NCBI RefSeq assembly: GCF_958450345.1
Contig: NC_088783.1
Span: 23,501,701-23,565,700, forward strand
Reading direction: 5' to 3'
Origin: Calliphora vicina
Lineage: Eukaryota; Arthropoda; Insecta; Diptera; Calliphoridae
Length of the DNA stretch: 64,000 nt
A model generated the notes under the pieces. That model saw only the letters and a list, made by a program, of their open reading frames with translations, searched no databases and was not told the DNA's origin. Positions 12,188 to 23,833 of this stretch are shown piece after piece. How positions within the stretch are numbered: the stretch's first letter is position 1; every line of letters starts with the position of its first letter. The translations under genes and the position numbers were made by a program.

Positions 12188-13073
12188 CCTTTATGTCAAC
12201 GGCAACATACCTGGGTATGTTTTGCATTTTTCAAATGCTGTAGCTCTGAATTGGATAATCGGATCGACTTGAAATTTCTTGATGTTCTAGCCAAAACTGT
12301 TTTCCGCAATTGGTTAGGATAGCATCACCCCTTTGTAAGATAAAGCCCATTTACAAAGTTGCACCCTTACGTCAACAGAATACATACCTGGGTATCCATA
12401 GTAAAACGCATGCAAATATAATGATAAAATTGAAAAGTATAGTATTTTTTCAACGGTTTTACCCACCCTACTCCACAATTTTGATAAGAGCGGGTCCAAA
12501 TATATCCCGATTTTCTCCATTTTACTTTAAATAACGCCTATTTTTTATTTAAAATTCAAATTTATGGCAAAAATTCTCAAATCGATGGTTAAATATGTTC
12601 TTATTTATTTTGTAAAGGGCTCCGCTAACCCCGCTCCTGGTGTGTATATTATAGCAAAAAAACTAAAAAATCCCATTTTTGGGATTTTCAAAACTTTTTT
12701 AGGAATTACATGGTTCCTGATTATAAATTTCAAAATTTGTTTTTATTTTTCTATATCTAATAGAAAATTCTATATATGTAACTGTAAAATTTCATTAAAA
12801 ACTATTATTAAATAAAAAAAATTATTTTAATTTGAAAAATTTGTATCTTTGTATCATACCTACACAACCACTTTTTTAAAAAAACAATGACTAAATGTAA
12901 GATTAAAACTGGTTATCATAAAATTTTTGAACCTTTTGTCTATTTCTAAAAAAATAAAAAAAATACAGAAATTCCAACAAATGAGTTAGATATTAGCATT
13001 TTTATGCTAACGGCAGTCATTCACCATACAAAACGTATGAACATACCCAGGTATGTTGCTGTTGACATAAAGG
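12188..13073. mobile_element. Non-autonomous piggyBac-like element inserted in mariner
   Basis: The two ends are inverted repeats of 34 bp with one mismatch, starting CCTTTATGTCAAC, and each is flanked by TTAA (12184-12187 and 13074-13077), the piggyBac target and duplication. Directly after the terminal sequence each end carries the near-palindrome AACATACC(T/C)(G/A)GGTATGTT. The 886-bp interior has no recognisable transposase. A third partial copy of the palindrome lies at about 12385-12405. The insertion splits a mariner reading frame; the uninterrupted equivalent (KFEDQEL) is in the relic at 35537-36215. Confidence 0.85.
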
Positions 13074-13330
13074 TTAAACTTGTTTGTCTGTGCTAAACGA
13101 TATTTATATTCCGTGTAAAAATCACCACTTCTGAACCGCACAAACCATATCTCGCACCTTGAAACCGATGGAACACATTCACCAAAAGCTTCGTTGAGAA
13201 ATCGGTGTGCTTCGGAGGCACTTTTTTTCAAATTAAAGAAGTAAAGCAAAACTTCCCGCATATAACACTTTATTTGCACAAATTTCGAGATTTTCGAAGC
13301 AAAAAAACTTTGCTGGTCGCACTATAATTC
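13074..13330 (-). pseudogene. Decayed mariner transposase, N-terminal part
   Basis: The minus-strand frame at 13080-13279 reads like the start of a Mos1-type mariner transposase: LLYFFNLKKSASEAHRFL, then AFGECVPSVSRCE.WF.RFRSGDF. This is the first DNA-binding helix-turn-helix. The frame ends at the TTAA insertion of the piggyBac-like element and resumes at 12187. The outer end of the mariner is not clearly defined. Confidence 0.8.
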
Positions 13331-15784
13331 CGCGTTCATAAGATACGCCATATGTTGTGAAAATCGAATTTAAGACAAAAATTCTATTTTTGCATCTTTT
13401 ATTGCTTTATTGCTTTTTTCAAATTTTTTTTTTCTTTTTTGCTATAAACTATAAACTCGCAGTTGTCAAAAAAGTTCACCCATAAAACGCGGTAAAATTT
13501 GGAGAATATAATAGTTTTTTTCTTTTATAATTATATCAACCTGACTCGAATCTATATTTAAAATGTACGATAACGGGAAAAAAGTAATACAAATTTGAGA
13601 AAATTTTGTGGGTGAAGTTTTTATTCCAAAGTGACCCGAAAATGTTATAGTCCTAATGTACATGTTTCCCTTTACAACTCATAGCAAAATTACTAAAATT
13701 ACAATAATAAAAATAAAACAACAACCTACAAACCACTGTGCGGCACAATACACATGCAGCACATCCAACATGCGTTACCTAGATGAGACTGTGAGTCAGT
13801 AGATTACATGGCGTAGAGTTAATATAAAGTATTTGTATAAATGTACGTATGTACATCACTACTAAAACCTTTAGTATGTTTTAGTGTTTTGTTAGTTCAT
13901 GTAGCAGTATGTGAAAACCATTTATCTCAATGTTTTTGAATATTTTAGAAGATTTGCGCGATGTGTGCTGTTTTCAGTCATACTTGCTTTTTTATGTTTT
14001 TCTGTATTATTTTTTTTTTTTATTTCAAGAAATGGAAATACAAAATGCGTACATAGTTCAGGAGGATAAAGCCATGGTGGAGGAGGCAGTGTTAAACAGT
14101 AGAAATTTTTGCGTTGGCACGCATTTGTTATAAACATAAATGAGCTTAGAAATGAACCCCCGCAGGATAAGATACACACACATGTGTGTGTCCTTGTATG
14201 TGCATGTGTGATTTTTATAATGCGAAACATCGCAACACTAACACTTTCAATTTAACTATTTCTCATCTACTTTGGCACACTTTAACGTGAATATTCTATA
14301 GATACATACATATGTATATATTTGCAAACACATCCACAGATAATATTCATAAAATAAGCAGTGGAGCAGGGATTTGTGATTGCTTGCATGTGTATGGATG
14401 TGTTTAAATATACATACATGGATGTACATTATATTATTATTTAATGCAGAAGAATTGTTGTTGTTGCTGTTAGTCGTGATAGAAGAAGTATGAGTGCGTT
14501 GTATCTTGTATGTACAATCGAGAACATTATACAAATGATATGACATTAGTTAGATAAGCATAAGTGCAAATTGGCTTACAAATCGGGATTTGTTTGTTAT
14601 TTTCACTTTTTTATTTATTTTTTTTATAAACATTTACATACATGTACAATTTTCACACACAAATAAAACACATTCAAATTCATATACATAGAAATATATG
14701 TTTATTAGTGTGTTTTTGGTTTCATTTGTTTGGTTTTGTTAACGACATTGATTTCGTATTTTTTTTTTCTAAACAAATTTTTATTGTAACATTTTCGGTT
14801 TTCTTTTAGCATTTATTTGTTAATACCAGCTACATGGTATTTTCAGCTTACTCCTAAAAGTATGTTAAGACATTTTATCTAAAATATTTTATTTTCCTTA
14901 CAAAAAGAATAGCTAAAGAAAGATCTCTCTCACCCTTGGCCAAAACATTTTCAACAATCCTATGTATCAGTTGTGTGAGTTGTATTAACTGGTTGTTAAA
15001 ATCGCATCTTCTTGGCATTAAATAAACATGAAGCTTGTTGAATATTAAATAAATATCAATGCAGATACATAGATAATAGTTACAAGAATGTTTGAAAAGA
15101 AAACAAGTGTGAGATTGATAAGTCATTGTAAAATATATGAAGGAAAATTCTTAGAACTTCTTTTAAAATCATTAGTGTCATTTAGATCATTTCATTTCAT
15201 AGTCTTTAATAACATCCCTAAAAGTAATGAAACTTCCAAGAACCATTTTTGTGGAACAATATTATGATACGAGAGTACTTCTTTAGGGTATTTAAATAAC
15301 TAATTACTTAGAACAAGTTTCAAATTGGGTCTCGACTAGTTCTATAAATTTTAAATTAAAATCTTTTAAAAAATTAAAATCGAAAAATACTGAAAAATAT
15401 TTAAACTTTTAAAATTAAAAAATACTTTTCTCAGTTTTTAGAAAAATAATGATTTTCTAATAGATTTACTATCAAATTCATTTAAACAATAAAATTTGTA
15501 TTCAAATGTTTCATTAAATTAACGAATTGATATTTTAAAATTCGTCAAGTTTGTATAGGTTTGGGGGTACTATGTCCGCTTAAGTGAGCCAAATTTTACC
15601 TTACACGATTTTGCATTAAGTTCTATTTCCGGATCATATAAAAATTTTATATAGTCCCGAAGACTATTTCTAAAAAAAATCGACCGTTTGTAGGCCAGCC
15701 ATATCGAAATAACCAAAAAAAGATCAAGCAAAATTAACAAAAATTAAACCTAAATATCTCTTCAACTAAAATAGATAACTTATA
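13331..15784. other. Non-coding stretch with simple sequence
   Basis: I recognise no gene. CA/TG-rich simple sequence occurs at 14175-14215, and TACATA motifs are common at 14300-14430. The segment 13690-13810 is less AT-rich and could be host single-copy DNA. Open frames of up to 102 codons are low-complexity. Confidence 0.45.
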
Positions 15785-16561
15785 GCGTAGACAGATGACG
15801 GCGTTAATTTGCATTTGTAGTCTTAATTCAAATTAACTTGTGAATTATCCTCATCCTAATACGAATTAGCTTTGACGTAAATACACAAAATCAAACTGAA
15901 TTTTTACTGTATTTAGCTATATCAATATGGCAAGACTGTCGACAATCAGAATTTGGAAATTGTTTACTTTTGAAAAAGGAAAATAAAAAGAAAAATTAAA
16001 ATGGAATGCGAACAATGCTATTGTCACTCTCTTATCGAGTGGAATATGAAGCCTTATATTGGTGTCCATCCTTTCCATATCTTTAACGTTTTCACACACT
16101 TTTTGGAAAGCATTCCTGTTGAGGCGAAAGTTTTCCTTAAACCTGTTATCGTCCATCGAAAGCACGACAAACTCGCAAAAAGTGCAGTTGTGGTCCTTTA
16201 AAAATGACATTTATGAATTATATCCTCCATAAAAAGTTGTTATTAAGCCTACAAATTTCCACAATTGTCTTTCTCTTATTTCATAGTGTCATACAGCGGT
16301 CCCACCTTGAAGCAACAGGTTCAGATTTATGGTTGCTAGTGAGTGTACATTGCATTATGGAGCAGTTTTCACAATTAAACAGTTGTTTAATGACAAACAA
16401 ATGTTTTCTAAATGCAAAAACTGTCATCTGGCAGGGTTAAATTTTAATTCACATTAATGTGCTGTTGAGTAGAATATAAGCCATATTTGGCCCAATGGGC
16501 TGTTTTGAATTTAAATAAATAAAAAAAAAAAATGCAAATAAACTCTGTCGTCTGTCTACGG
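15785..16561 (-). mobile_element. PIF/Harbinger relic with inverted ends
   Basis: The ends CGTAGACAGATGACGGCGTT (left) and CGTAGACAGACGACAGAGTT (right, reversed) are inverted repeats of about 32 bp, and both lead into ATTTGCATTT. On the minus strand 16010-16200 encodes FKENFRLNRNAFQKVCEN followed by a TN.R..IPL.KRV.IALFA block. This is the N-terminal region of DDE_Tnp_4 (Harbinger) transposases just before their catalytic domain. The catalytic part is missing. A TA lies outside each end; I could not confirm the usual 3-bp TWA duplication. Confidence 0.75.
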
Positions 16562-17169
16562 TATTACGCATGTAATCGTATTTTTTGTAGATCTGCTCAA
16601 AGACTATTTAAATTTTAGGTCATTGGAATCCTAAATGTTTCTTTTGGCTATTTCAAAAAAGTGAGAACCAACACAAAAAATAATATTTTTAAAAAAACAA
16701 AAAAAAAATTTTTAGTCATAAAATGTTTTCTCGAATAAATTAAAAATTTGTTATTTTCAAAATTGTTTAAAAAATTTTTTTTTGTAAATTTAGTTTACCT
16801 AAAAATATTGAAATTTTTTTTTTAATATAATTTGGTGAAGGGTATATAAGATTCAGCACAGCCGAATATACTCTTACTTGTTTTTCTTTTTTTTTATTTT
16901 TTATTTATTTATTTATGAATTATAAGCCTATAAGGCCAATTAAATTCAGGTTTACATATGGCAGTAAGTATAACAAATTACTATAAAAAATATTAACTTA
17001 ATTTAAAATTTAAAAATTTTGTTAAAAAAGATACATATAAATTTATAAATTAAATTAACCCCCCTATTTTTGCACAAATAATGAAACTTTATTAATTTTC
17101 TTTTATTAATGTTATTTGATAAATTAGTACTAGTATCATAACAGCTATATTTCTTATATATATATAAGA
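16562..17169. other. AT-rich stretch with the end of an interspersed fly repeat
   Basis: Positions 16836-16885 carry the recurring terminal motif GGTGAAGGGTATATAAGATT followed by CAGCACAGCCGAATATACTCTTACTTG. The same motif is found at 36229-36288 (reverse), 37231-37290 (reverse, diverged) and 41163-41213. The rest is A/T simple sequence. A 20-bp palindrome, TTCTTATATATATATAAGAA, lies at about 17152-17171, where the truncated foldback copy begins. Confidence 0.5.
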
Positions 17170-17906
17170 AGGCTTTCTTTTGAGCAAAAAAAAAAAATTA
17201 AAAAAGGGCCCATATTGGAAAAAAATTTTGATTTTGCAAAAAAAAATTAAAAAATTGTATGTCTTGCGTTACAAAATATTTATTTTGATAGATATCCTAC
17301 TCGCATCCCACTAAGGGACTAAAAATATCTTAAAGGAATGGACCTAAGCTTTCTTTTGACTACAAAAAAAATTTTAAAAAAAGGGCCCATTTGGAAAAAA
17401 AATCGTATTTGCAAAAAAAAAAGTCAAAAATTGTAAGTCTTGAGTTAAAAAATATTTATTTTGATAGATATCCCACTCGCATCCCACTAAGCGACCAAGT
17501 AGGTGTTCAAGGAAAATATCTAAACTTTATTTTAAGAAAAAAAAAAAATAAAAAAAATAGCGTATTTTAAAAAAAAGTCAAAAAAGTTTTTGATTTCGGA
17601 AAAAAAATATTAAAAATTTTTTATTTTTTTTTTTAAATATTTTTTTTCGAAAGATCGAAGAAATAGCTATCTATACTATTTGGAACACATTTTGCTAAGA
17701 ACAATAGGTAATAAGTTACATGGATAAGAAAAAACCCCTGTTTGACCAAATTGTCAAAATTTTACCCCCTATAACTCAGAGAGTTCTCGACCGATGTTGT
17801 TGAAAAATTGTGTCTGAGTTACTATCCAATAGAGCTAACCTTGGTGCAAATTTCATCCCGGAAGACATCGATTTCAAAAGTTGGTTCACTTGACATGAAA
17901 TCCCCC
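17170..17906. mobile_element. Foldback-like element, truncated copy (one arm)
   Basis: This is one arm of the element described at 23834-26400. It contains two units of the ~180-bp repeat (CCCACTCGCATCCCACTAAG), then the unique terminal block including CCCCTATAACTCAGAGAG, and ends in CATGAAATCCCCC. By eye it is almost identical to the right arm of the complete copy but lacks one tandem unit and the whole opposite arm. Its terminal sequence abuts the reverse transcriptase at 17907 and supplies that frame's last 27 codons. Confidence 0.85.
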
Positions 17907-19042
17907 ATATATACTTTCAAAGTATTCTTAAATTGCTGAATAGTTTTATCAAAATTACGAACATCATATGGAAGAATAGAATTCCATATTCTGGCTACCC
18001 TAACAACAAATGATCTGCTCATAACAACGGTGGAGTGTTTTGGGCATATTAGCAAATTCGTTCTAGAAGAATGACCAAAATTAAATTTTTGCAAAACGTA
18101 CAAAGGTTTTCCAAATTTTACAATTTTATAAAATTGTAAAATTACTCTTCGATCAATAAAACTTTTAAAATCTGACCCTAATGTACTTAATACGTAAGAT
18201 GATATATGTTGTCTATAACTGAGACCGTATATAAACCGCACCACTCTATTAAAGCAAATACGAAGCTTCGTTAGATTTTGTTCTGACATTCCAGAAAATA
18301 TTTCCACTCCATACATAAACAAAGGAAGGCACAATGACATCGCAACACGTTTCCTTACTTTTAAAGGAAGAAAAATTCCTAAGTTGTAAAGCCTTCTCAA
18401 AACAAAAGATACCTTCGATATTATGCTATTTACCTGATAGCAAAAATCCAGCTTAGTATCAAGGTATATTCCCAACACTTTATGGTGAGAAACAAATGTT
18501 AGGGGTACACTTCCGAGATAGATTGAAGGTAGTAGTAAATTATGAGAGAAACACATACCCCTAGACTTTGAGGGATTCAATGATAAAAAATTTGATTCAG
18601 ACCAGTCCATTATAAATTGTAAGTCATTATTCATATTATCTGCTAAATAATTAAGGCCAAAGCCACCATCATTTGCCAATAATTGTATATCGTCTGCATA
18701 TGTATAGGTTTTACAAAAATGTATTCCACGGTACAGATCATTCATATACATCATAAACAATATCGGTCCCAATATTGAACCCTGAGGCACTCCTCTATGT
18801 AATCCCAGTATGGATGATCTTTGGGATTTAAATTCAACATACTGTGATCTACGATACAAAAATGATGATATTAGGCTACAAGCAGAATTTTTAAATTTAA
18901 ATTCATTGCAAAGTTTACTACACAACAAATCATGACTAATAGAATCAAAAGCCTTACTTAAATCCAGTGTTACTAGAACAGAATTGAACAATTTGTCCAT
19001 GTTGCATCTTAAATTCTCCGCAATATCTAATACCAGACCAGT
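17822..19042 (-). pseudogene. 5'-truncated non-LTR retrotransposon reverse transcriptase
   Basis: A 392-codon open frame (ATG at 19000, stop at 17822-17824) encodes most of a LINE reverse transcriptase. LVTLDLSKAFDS (residues 9-20) holds the first catalytic Asp, GVPQGSILGPILF is at 70-82, and YADD at 101-104 holds the catalytic pair. The thumb and C-terminal region include ARIWNSILPYDVR. Upstream of the ATG the coding match continues to about 19042 (TTGLVLDIAENLRCN) before a stop, so the true start is lost and no endonuclease remains. It looks CR1/Jockey-like; the clade is uncertain. Residues 366-392 are not retrotransposon sequence but the translated end of the foldback element. The long intact frame suggests a fairly young insertion. 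Confidence 0.9.
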
Positions 19043-20067
19043 CGTTTTTCACCAAAAATTTTTTTGTTTAATCAAATTCTACCGTGTAAAAATGAAATGT
19101 ATTTTGCAAAATTATTACTTGACAACTCCAATGTACATATTTCATTGAAATTTGAAAAGTATTAATATTCAGTAATGTCGCCTGTAAATACCTTTAATGC
19201 AATACAAATATTGTCTAATATACAAAAATCGCCATACTCTGCATATGAATAATTTTCAATTTACCCTCGCGTGTATTTAATTTAAAAAATGTATAGCATA
19301 CTTTAATGTGCTTTTAAAATAACAACACAATTTCGTTCTGTTTATTTTTAAAATTATGGTAAAAGATTTAATACATTGATCGTTTATGTTGGAAAAAGCT
19401 TAATAAAGCTTTTACGATTAAAGTTATACTTGTTAAGAGAAAGAATAATGATCATACGTTCAAAGAGTAAGTAAGATCGATAATTCGATAAGGTGGTGAA
19501 AAGCTTTATTTTTTAATTTTAAACGAGAATGAAAATGTATCTATCTTTGAATAAATAAAATATTTCTCTTAAAAATTACAATATTTTCTTATCTGAATTC
19601 CATTATTGGGTCAACTTGGAATGAAAGTACTCATTTTTTAAATGTATCTATTTATTTTTGCAAGTTATGTATACAAAATTATTTTTTATTTTATATTTTA
19701 TTCCATTGAAATGCTTATATTATAATACATAGTTTTATTTTAAAATGTGTTCAATTACAGTATGTAGTCTAACTAATGTACATATTTGTAATATACATAC
19801 ATATGTATTCTAATTTATTGAGCTTGAGGTCAAATTTACAAAGTTTTTAATTTCCGATATTTCGCATCGATATTGATGCTACACAATGGAAAAATTAACA
19901 ATTAAAATGTGCATACTTATAACAAAATAATTTTAAATAAATATAGGAAATAAATAACAAAAAAAATTTGTAAATAATTTACATTTTATAGTGCATTTAT
20001 TTAAATTTTTAGTGCATATTTTTGCACATTTTAAAAATTTTCAATTTTAATAAAAACTTTTTGTGTC
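19043..20067. other. AT-rich non-coding stretch
   Basis: I see no gene or clear repeat. The sequence is very AT-rich with short simple repeats such as TACATACATATGTA near 19795. Confidence 0.5.
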
Positions 20068-20213
20068 TTAGGCCTGGTAACTTATCAAAATTTTAATCAT
20101 AGTTAAGCTTAATCAATGTTTAAATATTCTTTTTTGTATGAAAATAATATGTATATTAAAACATTGATTATGCCTGAACTATGTTGAAAATTTTGATAAG
20201 TTACCAGGCCTTA
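20068..20213. mobile_element. Tourist-like hairpin MITE with TTA duplication
   Basis: The 140-bp element 20071-20210 begins GGCCTGGTAACTTATCAAAA and ends with its reverse complement. The inverted arms continue imperfectly through an ATAGTT and a TAATCAATGTTT block toward the centre. It is flanked by TTA on both sides (20068-20070 and 20211-20213), the target typical of PIF/Harbinger elements and their Tourist MITEs. Confidence 0.85.
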
Positions 20214-20455
20214 GTATACAATTTGTATACAAATTTAATATATATTTTTTTTAATTTAAGTTTTTACTAGATTTAAAAATGTTCAATACAAAAAGTAAAC
20301 AAAGTATTACAATATACAAAAAACATATTATTATTACAATAAAAGCTCAAGAAAACGAACAGATTGTGTAATTTATTATTAATGATGTTGTTTTCTACAT
20401 TCTTAAAGTTGTACCAACATTTTTTAAAAAAATATATTAACAAAAAAACAGATTT

Positions 20456-20875
20456 TTGTGTGGACATATGAGTCCTCTTGTGTTGTCGAGAGGTGACCTG
20501 TCCCGTATACGATGCGGCAGGACGAATCTACTTCTGGAATTCCGTTGTGAGCAAATAAGAATAATTGTTTCCTTTATTACAGGAGACTGCATAATTGGAA
20601 CACATGCTAGAAGAATGGGCCTATGGTTTAACAAAAGCATGATACTGTGTTTCACCTATTCTGCCAATGTCCGGCTCTGACTAACTTGATGGAACGAATC
20701 CTGGGAACCCTCTTCCTCACGTGTTTAGATAAGTTATGAAGGATCAATCTGAGACGCATCACTCCTTCACTCTGGTTGGTTCACCTTGGAAACAACGGAT
20801 GTAGTATAAGTATCCTGCTCTTTACTCCTTGGGTATCACAATGGTATCTGTTTTGACGAGTGGCTGCCCATGGAA
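20456..20875 (+). pseudogene. RNase H-bearing non-LTR retrotransposon, 3' fragment A
   Basis: The frame encodes a degraded tail region, GRTNLLLEFRCEQIR then FITGDCIIGTHARRMGL, matching the sequence that follows the RNase H domain in the two other fragments (29690-30120 and 45775-46455). The 3' untranslated part, with ggttggttcaccttggaaac, cttgggtatcacaatg and gagtggctgcccatgg, is shared with 46320-46455. The RNase H domain itself is missing here. Confidence 0.7.
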
Positions 20876-20899
20876 CATAACTTAGCTTCAGTACATAAT

Positions 20900-21390
20900 T
20901 CTTTATGAATGCATATTTTTGTGAATGCTACATTTTTTGTTTTAAAGTGCATGATAGTAGAAAGATTTAGGTTCATATAAAATATGATTACGTATAATTT
21001 CATGAAGATATTAATTATTATAAGACAATTATAAATGTTCAAGTCATTTTCTGAGGCGGACCTTGCTTGTATGGGGACTAGGAATAAATGTTTCTCGATT
21101 TTCAGAGTACTTAGAACAAATCTGTAGAAAATTTTAACAGGATTGCCGCATACTCAACAATTTATGGCTGCTCAAACAGTACTCCAGGGAGACATTTGTA
21201 TGGAGCTAGGTGAAATCATGGACCGATATTGCCTATTTGTAACACCAAACAAACTTTATCAACAGATGGTATTTGTGGATAATTTCAGCCAGCTAGCTCC
21301 TTTTGTTTGGAACCTATCGTGTTTTCAACAGACAGACTGACGGACGGACATAGCTAAATCATCTTAGAATCTAATGAGGGCTCAGAATAA
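20900..21390 (+). repeat. Interspersed repeat, inverted relative of 29120-29560
   Basis: Blocks including agaaagatttaggttcatat, gaggcggaccttgcttgt and aggattgccgcatac match, in reverse orientation, sequence at 29270-29510. The stretch ends in cagacagactgacggacggacatagct, of a kind common in fly repeats. The class is not known to me. Confidence 0.55.
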
Positions 21391-21393
21391 ATC

Positions 21394-21787
21394 GCACTTG
21401 ATCAACAAGGGTATTAACTCAACATTTTTAAAATTTAATATTTTGCAAGAAATCAATTAACAACATCAATATCTATCTAAATAAATTTCAACGTATTCCG
21501 ATTTCTCGTTCATCTCCAAAACCACATTTGAGACCATTTTCGTGATAATGTAGTAAAACTTCTATATAACAAAAAGGTAATATTTTGACTTAATAAACAA
21601 GTTGAAATAGAAATGCTTCGTATATTTTTATAAAAAAAAAAAATTGAGGCTTTATTCAGGTTAAAAATAATCAAATTGTTTTATGTAAATTTGGTAATTT
21701 GTTTTTTTGATAAAATTTGTTCTACTTTATGATTTTAATTCGACTCTTTTTAGAAAAAAAGTTAATACCCTATTGTTGATCAAGTGC
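21394..21787. repeat. Repeat bounded by inverted GCACTTGATCAACAA ends
   Basis: GCACTTGATCAACAAGGGTA at 21394 and the reverse complement of GCACTTGATCAACAATAGGG at 21761-21787 face each other around about 340 bp of AT-rich DNA. Either this is a small inverted-repeat element, or it is two ends of the same interspersed repeat in opposite orientation. Confidence 0.55.
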
Positions 21788-23830
21788 TATATATATATTT
21801 TGGTTCTAAGACCAATCTATGGATCAAAAGAAATGATGATGTTACAAACGGAATGACAAAATCACTATAGGCCTCATAACTTTTTATGGTGGGTATAAAA
21901 ATCTACACACAAATTACTCACAACAAATCAAAATCGTTAATCTTAAATCAGATAAGCATTAACATTCACAGATTCGAGCTAAAAACTCGGTGTAAATCAG
22001 GACGAAAATGTCAAAAAACTAACTTTTTCTGAAAAATTAATCTTGATTGTTTTTTCAAAAATATTCACTAATTTATATTGTATTTCTGATATATTTTTTG
22101 TATCTTGTTTGTCATTATTACAATAACTAATAACCATTATTATGAATTTTCCACTTACCTTAAGACTGGCAAACTGTTTCATGACTTTTCCGGTAACATA
22201 CATATTTTTCGCACAAAGAGTTTTTCTTTTTTATGAAACTTAAAAAAAAAATAAGAGAAAATAAAAAAATTGAGAAATTAAAAAAGAGTCACAAAAAAAG
22301 AAATAACATGTACTAATAAAAAATACATTTCAATATAAATTTCCAGAGAATTCACCAAAAAAAAAAACAGAAAAAATTCACAACAATATGGGTTTGTTTG
22401 CAGACTGCACGCAGCAGCCCACACGATGCTCCAACCAAAAAGAGGAAAACTCTGGAAAAAATAAATAAATATAGAAAAGGAACAAAAAGAGAAAAACACA
22501 CACAGAGACCATTTTCATATGTATAGACTCTCATATGGAGAAAAATGGAAGAAAAAAAATACACACAAACATTGAAAATAAACCAATAAGACAAAGAAAA
22601 TTGTGCGGATTTTTTCTTTTGTTAAGAAAAAGTAACAAAAAACAAATGAAGAAAAATAATTTTTATTTTTGGGAAAATTTCAAAAGAAATGATGAAAAAA
22701 AGAAATTCAAAAGCATTTGTGAGCGAGTGCTCCTCATTGAATTTTCTTCTTTTTTTTTGGGGGAACACAAAAACGAACATGTTCAACAAAAAGGGATATT
22801 TTTTTTGCTGGCCTTCTTATTTTCTTTTATGGATTCTTGTTCAAGTGCGAGTTGGGTGCTGAAAAGGAGTTTCATATGGAGTTTCCTAAAGGGGAACTGT
22901 ATGGTTTTTTTGTGTTATTTTCTTGAGTACGAAACTTTCAATTTCAGTGGAATGCGAGGAGGAGGATCTTTTACACCATTTGCAAATAAAAATCTTAAGA
23001 ATAAATCATATTTTTTATTTGTCATCCTTCGGAAGTAGATTGTTAACTTTGGTATTAGGTGTACATTAAAATCTAATGTATTTTTATTATATCTCGAATT
23101 AAAATTTCTATTTAAATAATAGCATCCTTTTAGAAACAGTGTCAACTGATTTTATAAACAAAAAAATGGAAAAAAAGCTGATGATAAAAAAGAAATTTGC
23201 AGACTTGTTTCGCAAAAAAAAAAAAAAAACTAAAGAAAAACAGAAAAAAATCATTCTTGAAAAAAGACATGTAATAAGAAAAATCTTCCAACAACAACAA
23301 CAACAAAGGCACACACACGAGAAAAGAAAAACTCAGTTTTCCAGAACGACCTTGAGCCTTCAGATAAAATGTGTTTGCAAAAAAAATGGAAGAAAGAAAA
23401 TATTACAGACAATCACGAACAGCAAAAGAAAAAAATTCTGCTGAAAAGTAACAAAAACAACAATTTTGTGGCCATGTTAAGGAGCAGCCCAAAAAAGTAA
23501 GAAATAACAGCAGAACAACAACAACTTCTAAAGATTGGGAGTCCTGTTGATTTTTGATAAAAATACATGCACGCACATACTACATTCACAAATTCGCCCT
23601 CAAAAACAGCTGGTATATTAGAATAATTTGAATTTGAATCTATTTGAGGTTTTCATGTTTTCATTTCAATTTCTTTTTTTTTTGCATTTTTTGGTTGGGT
23701 ATGGTATGTGTGTGTGTCTTAACTTTTCCACACTTTTGGTCAGCAACAGGCATATTTAACATTTATTTTTCTTTTTTTTTTGGGGATTTTATTTTTAAAC
23801 AAGAAAACCACCTGTAAGACTCAAGATATG
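21788..23830. other. AT-rich non-coding stretch
   Basis: Long A-runs create open frames on both strands (up to 167 codons at 22535-23038), but the products are Lys/Phe-rich and match no family. CAACAA-type simple sequence lies at 23290-23310. I see no gene. Confidence 0.5.
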
Positions 23831-23833
23831 TAT

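Noticed and set aside
22535..23038. 167-codon open frame on the plus strand
   Set aside because: It is Lys/Asn/Phe-rich sequence from A/T runs, with no motif. Competing frames are open on the other strand.
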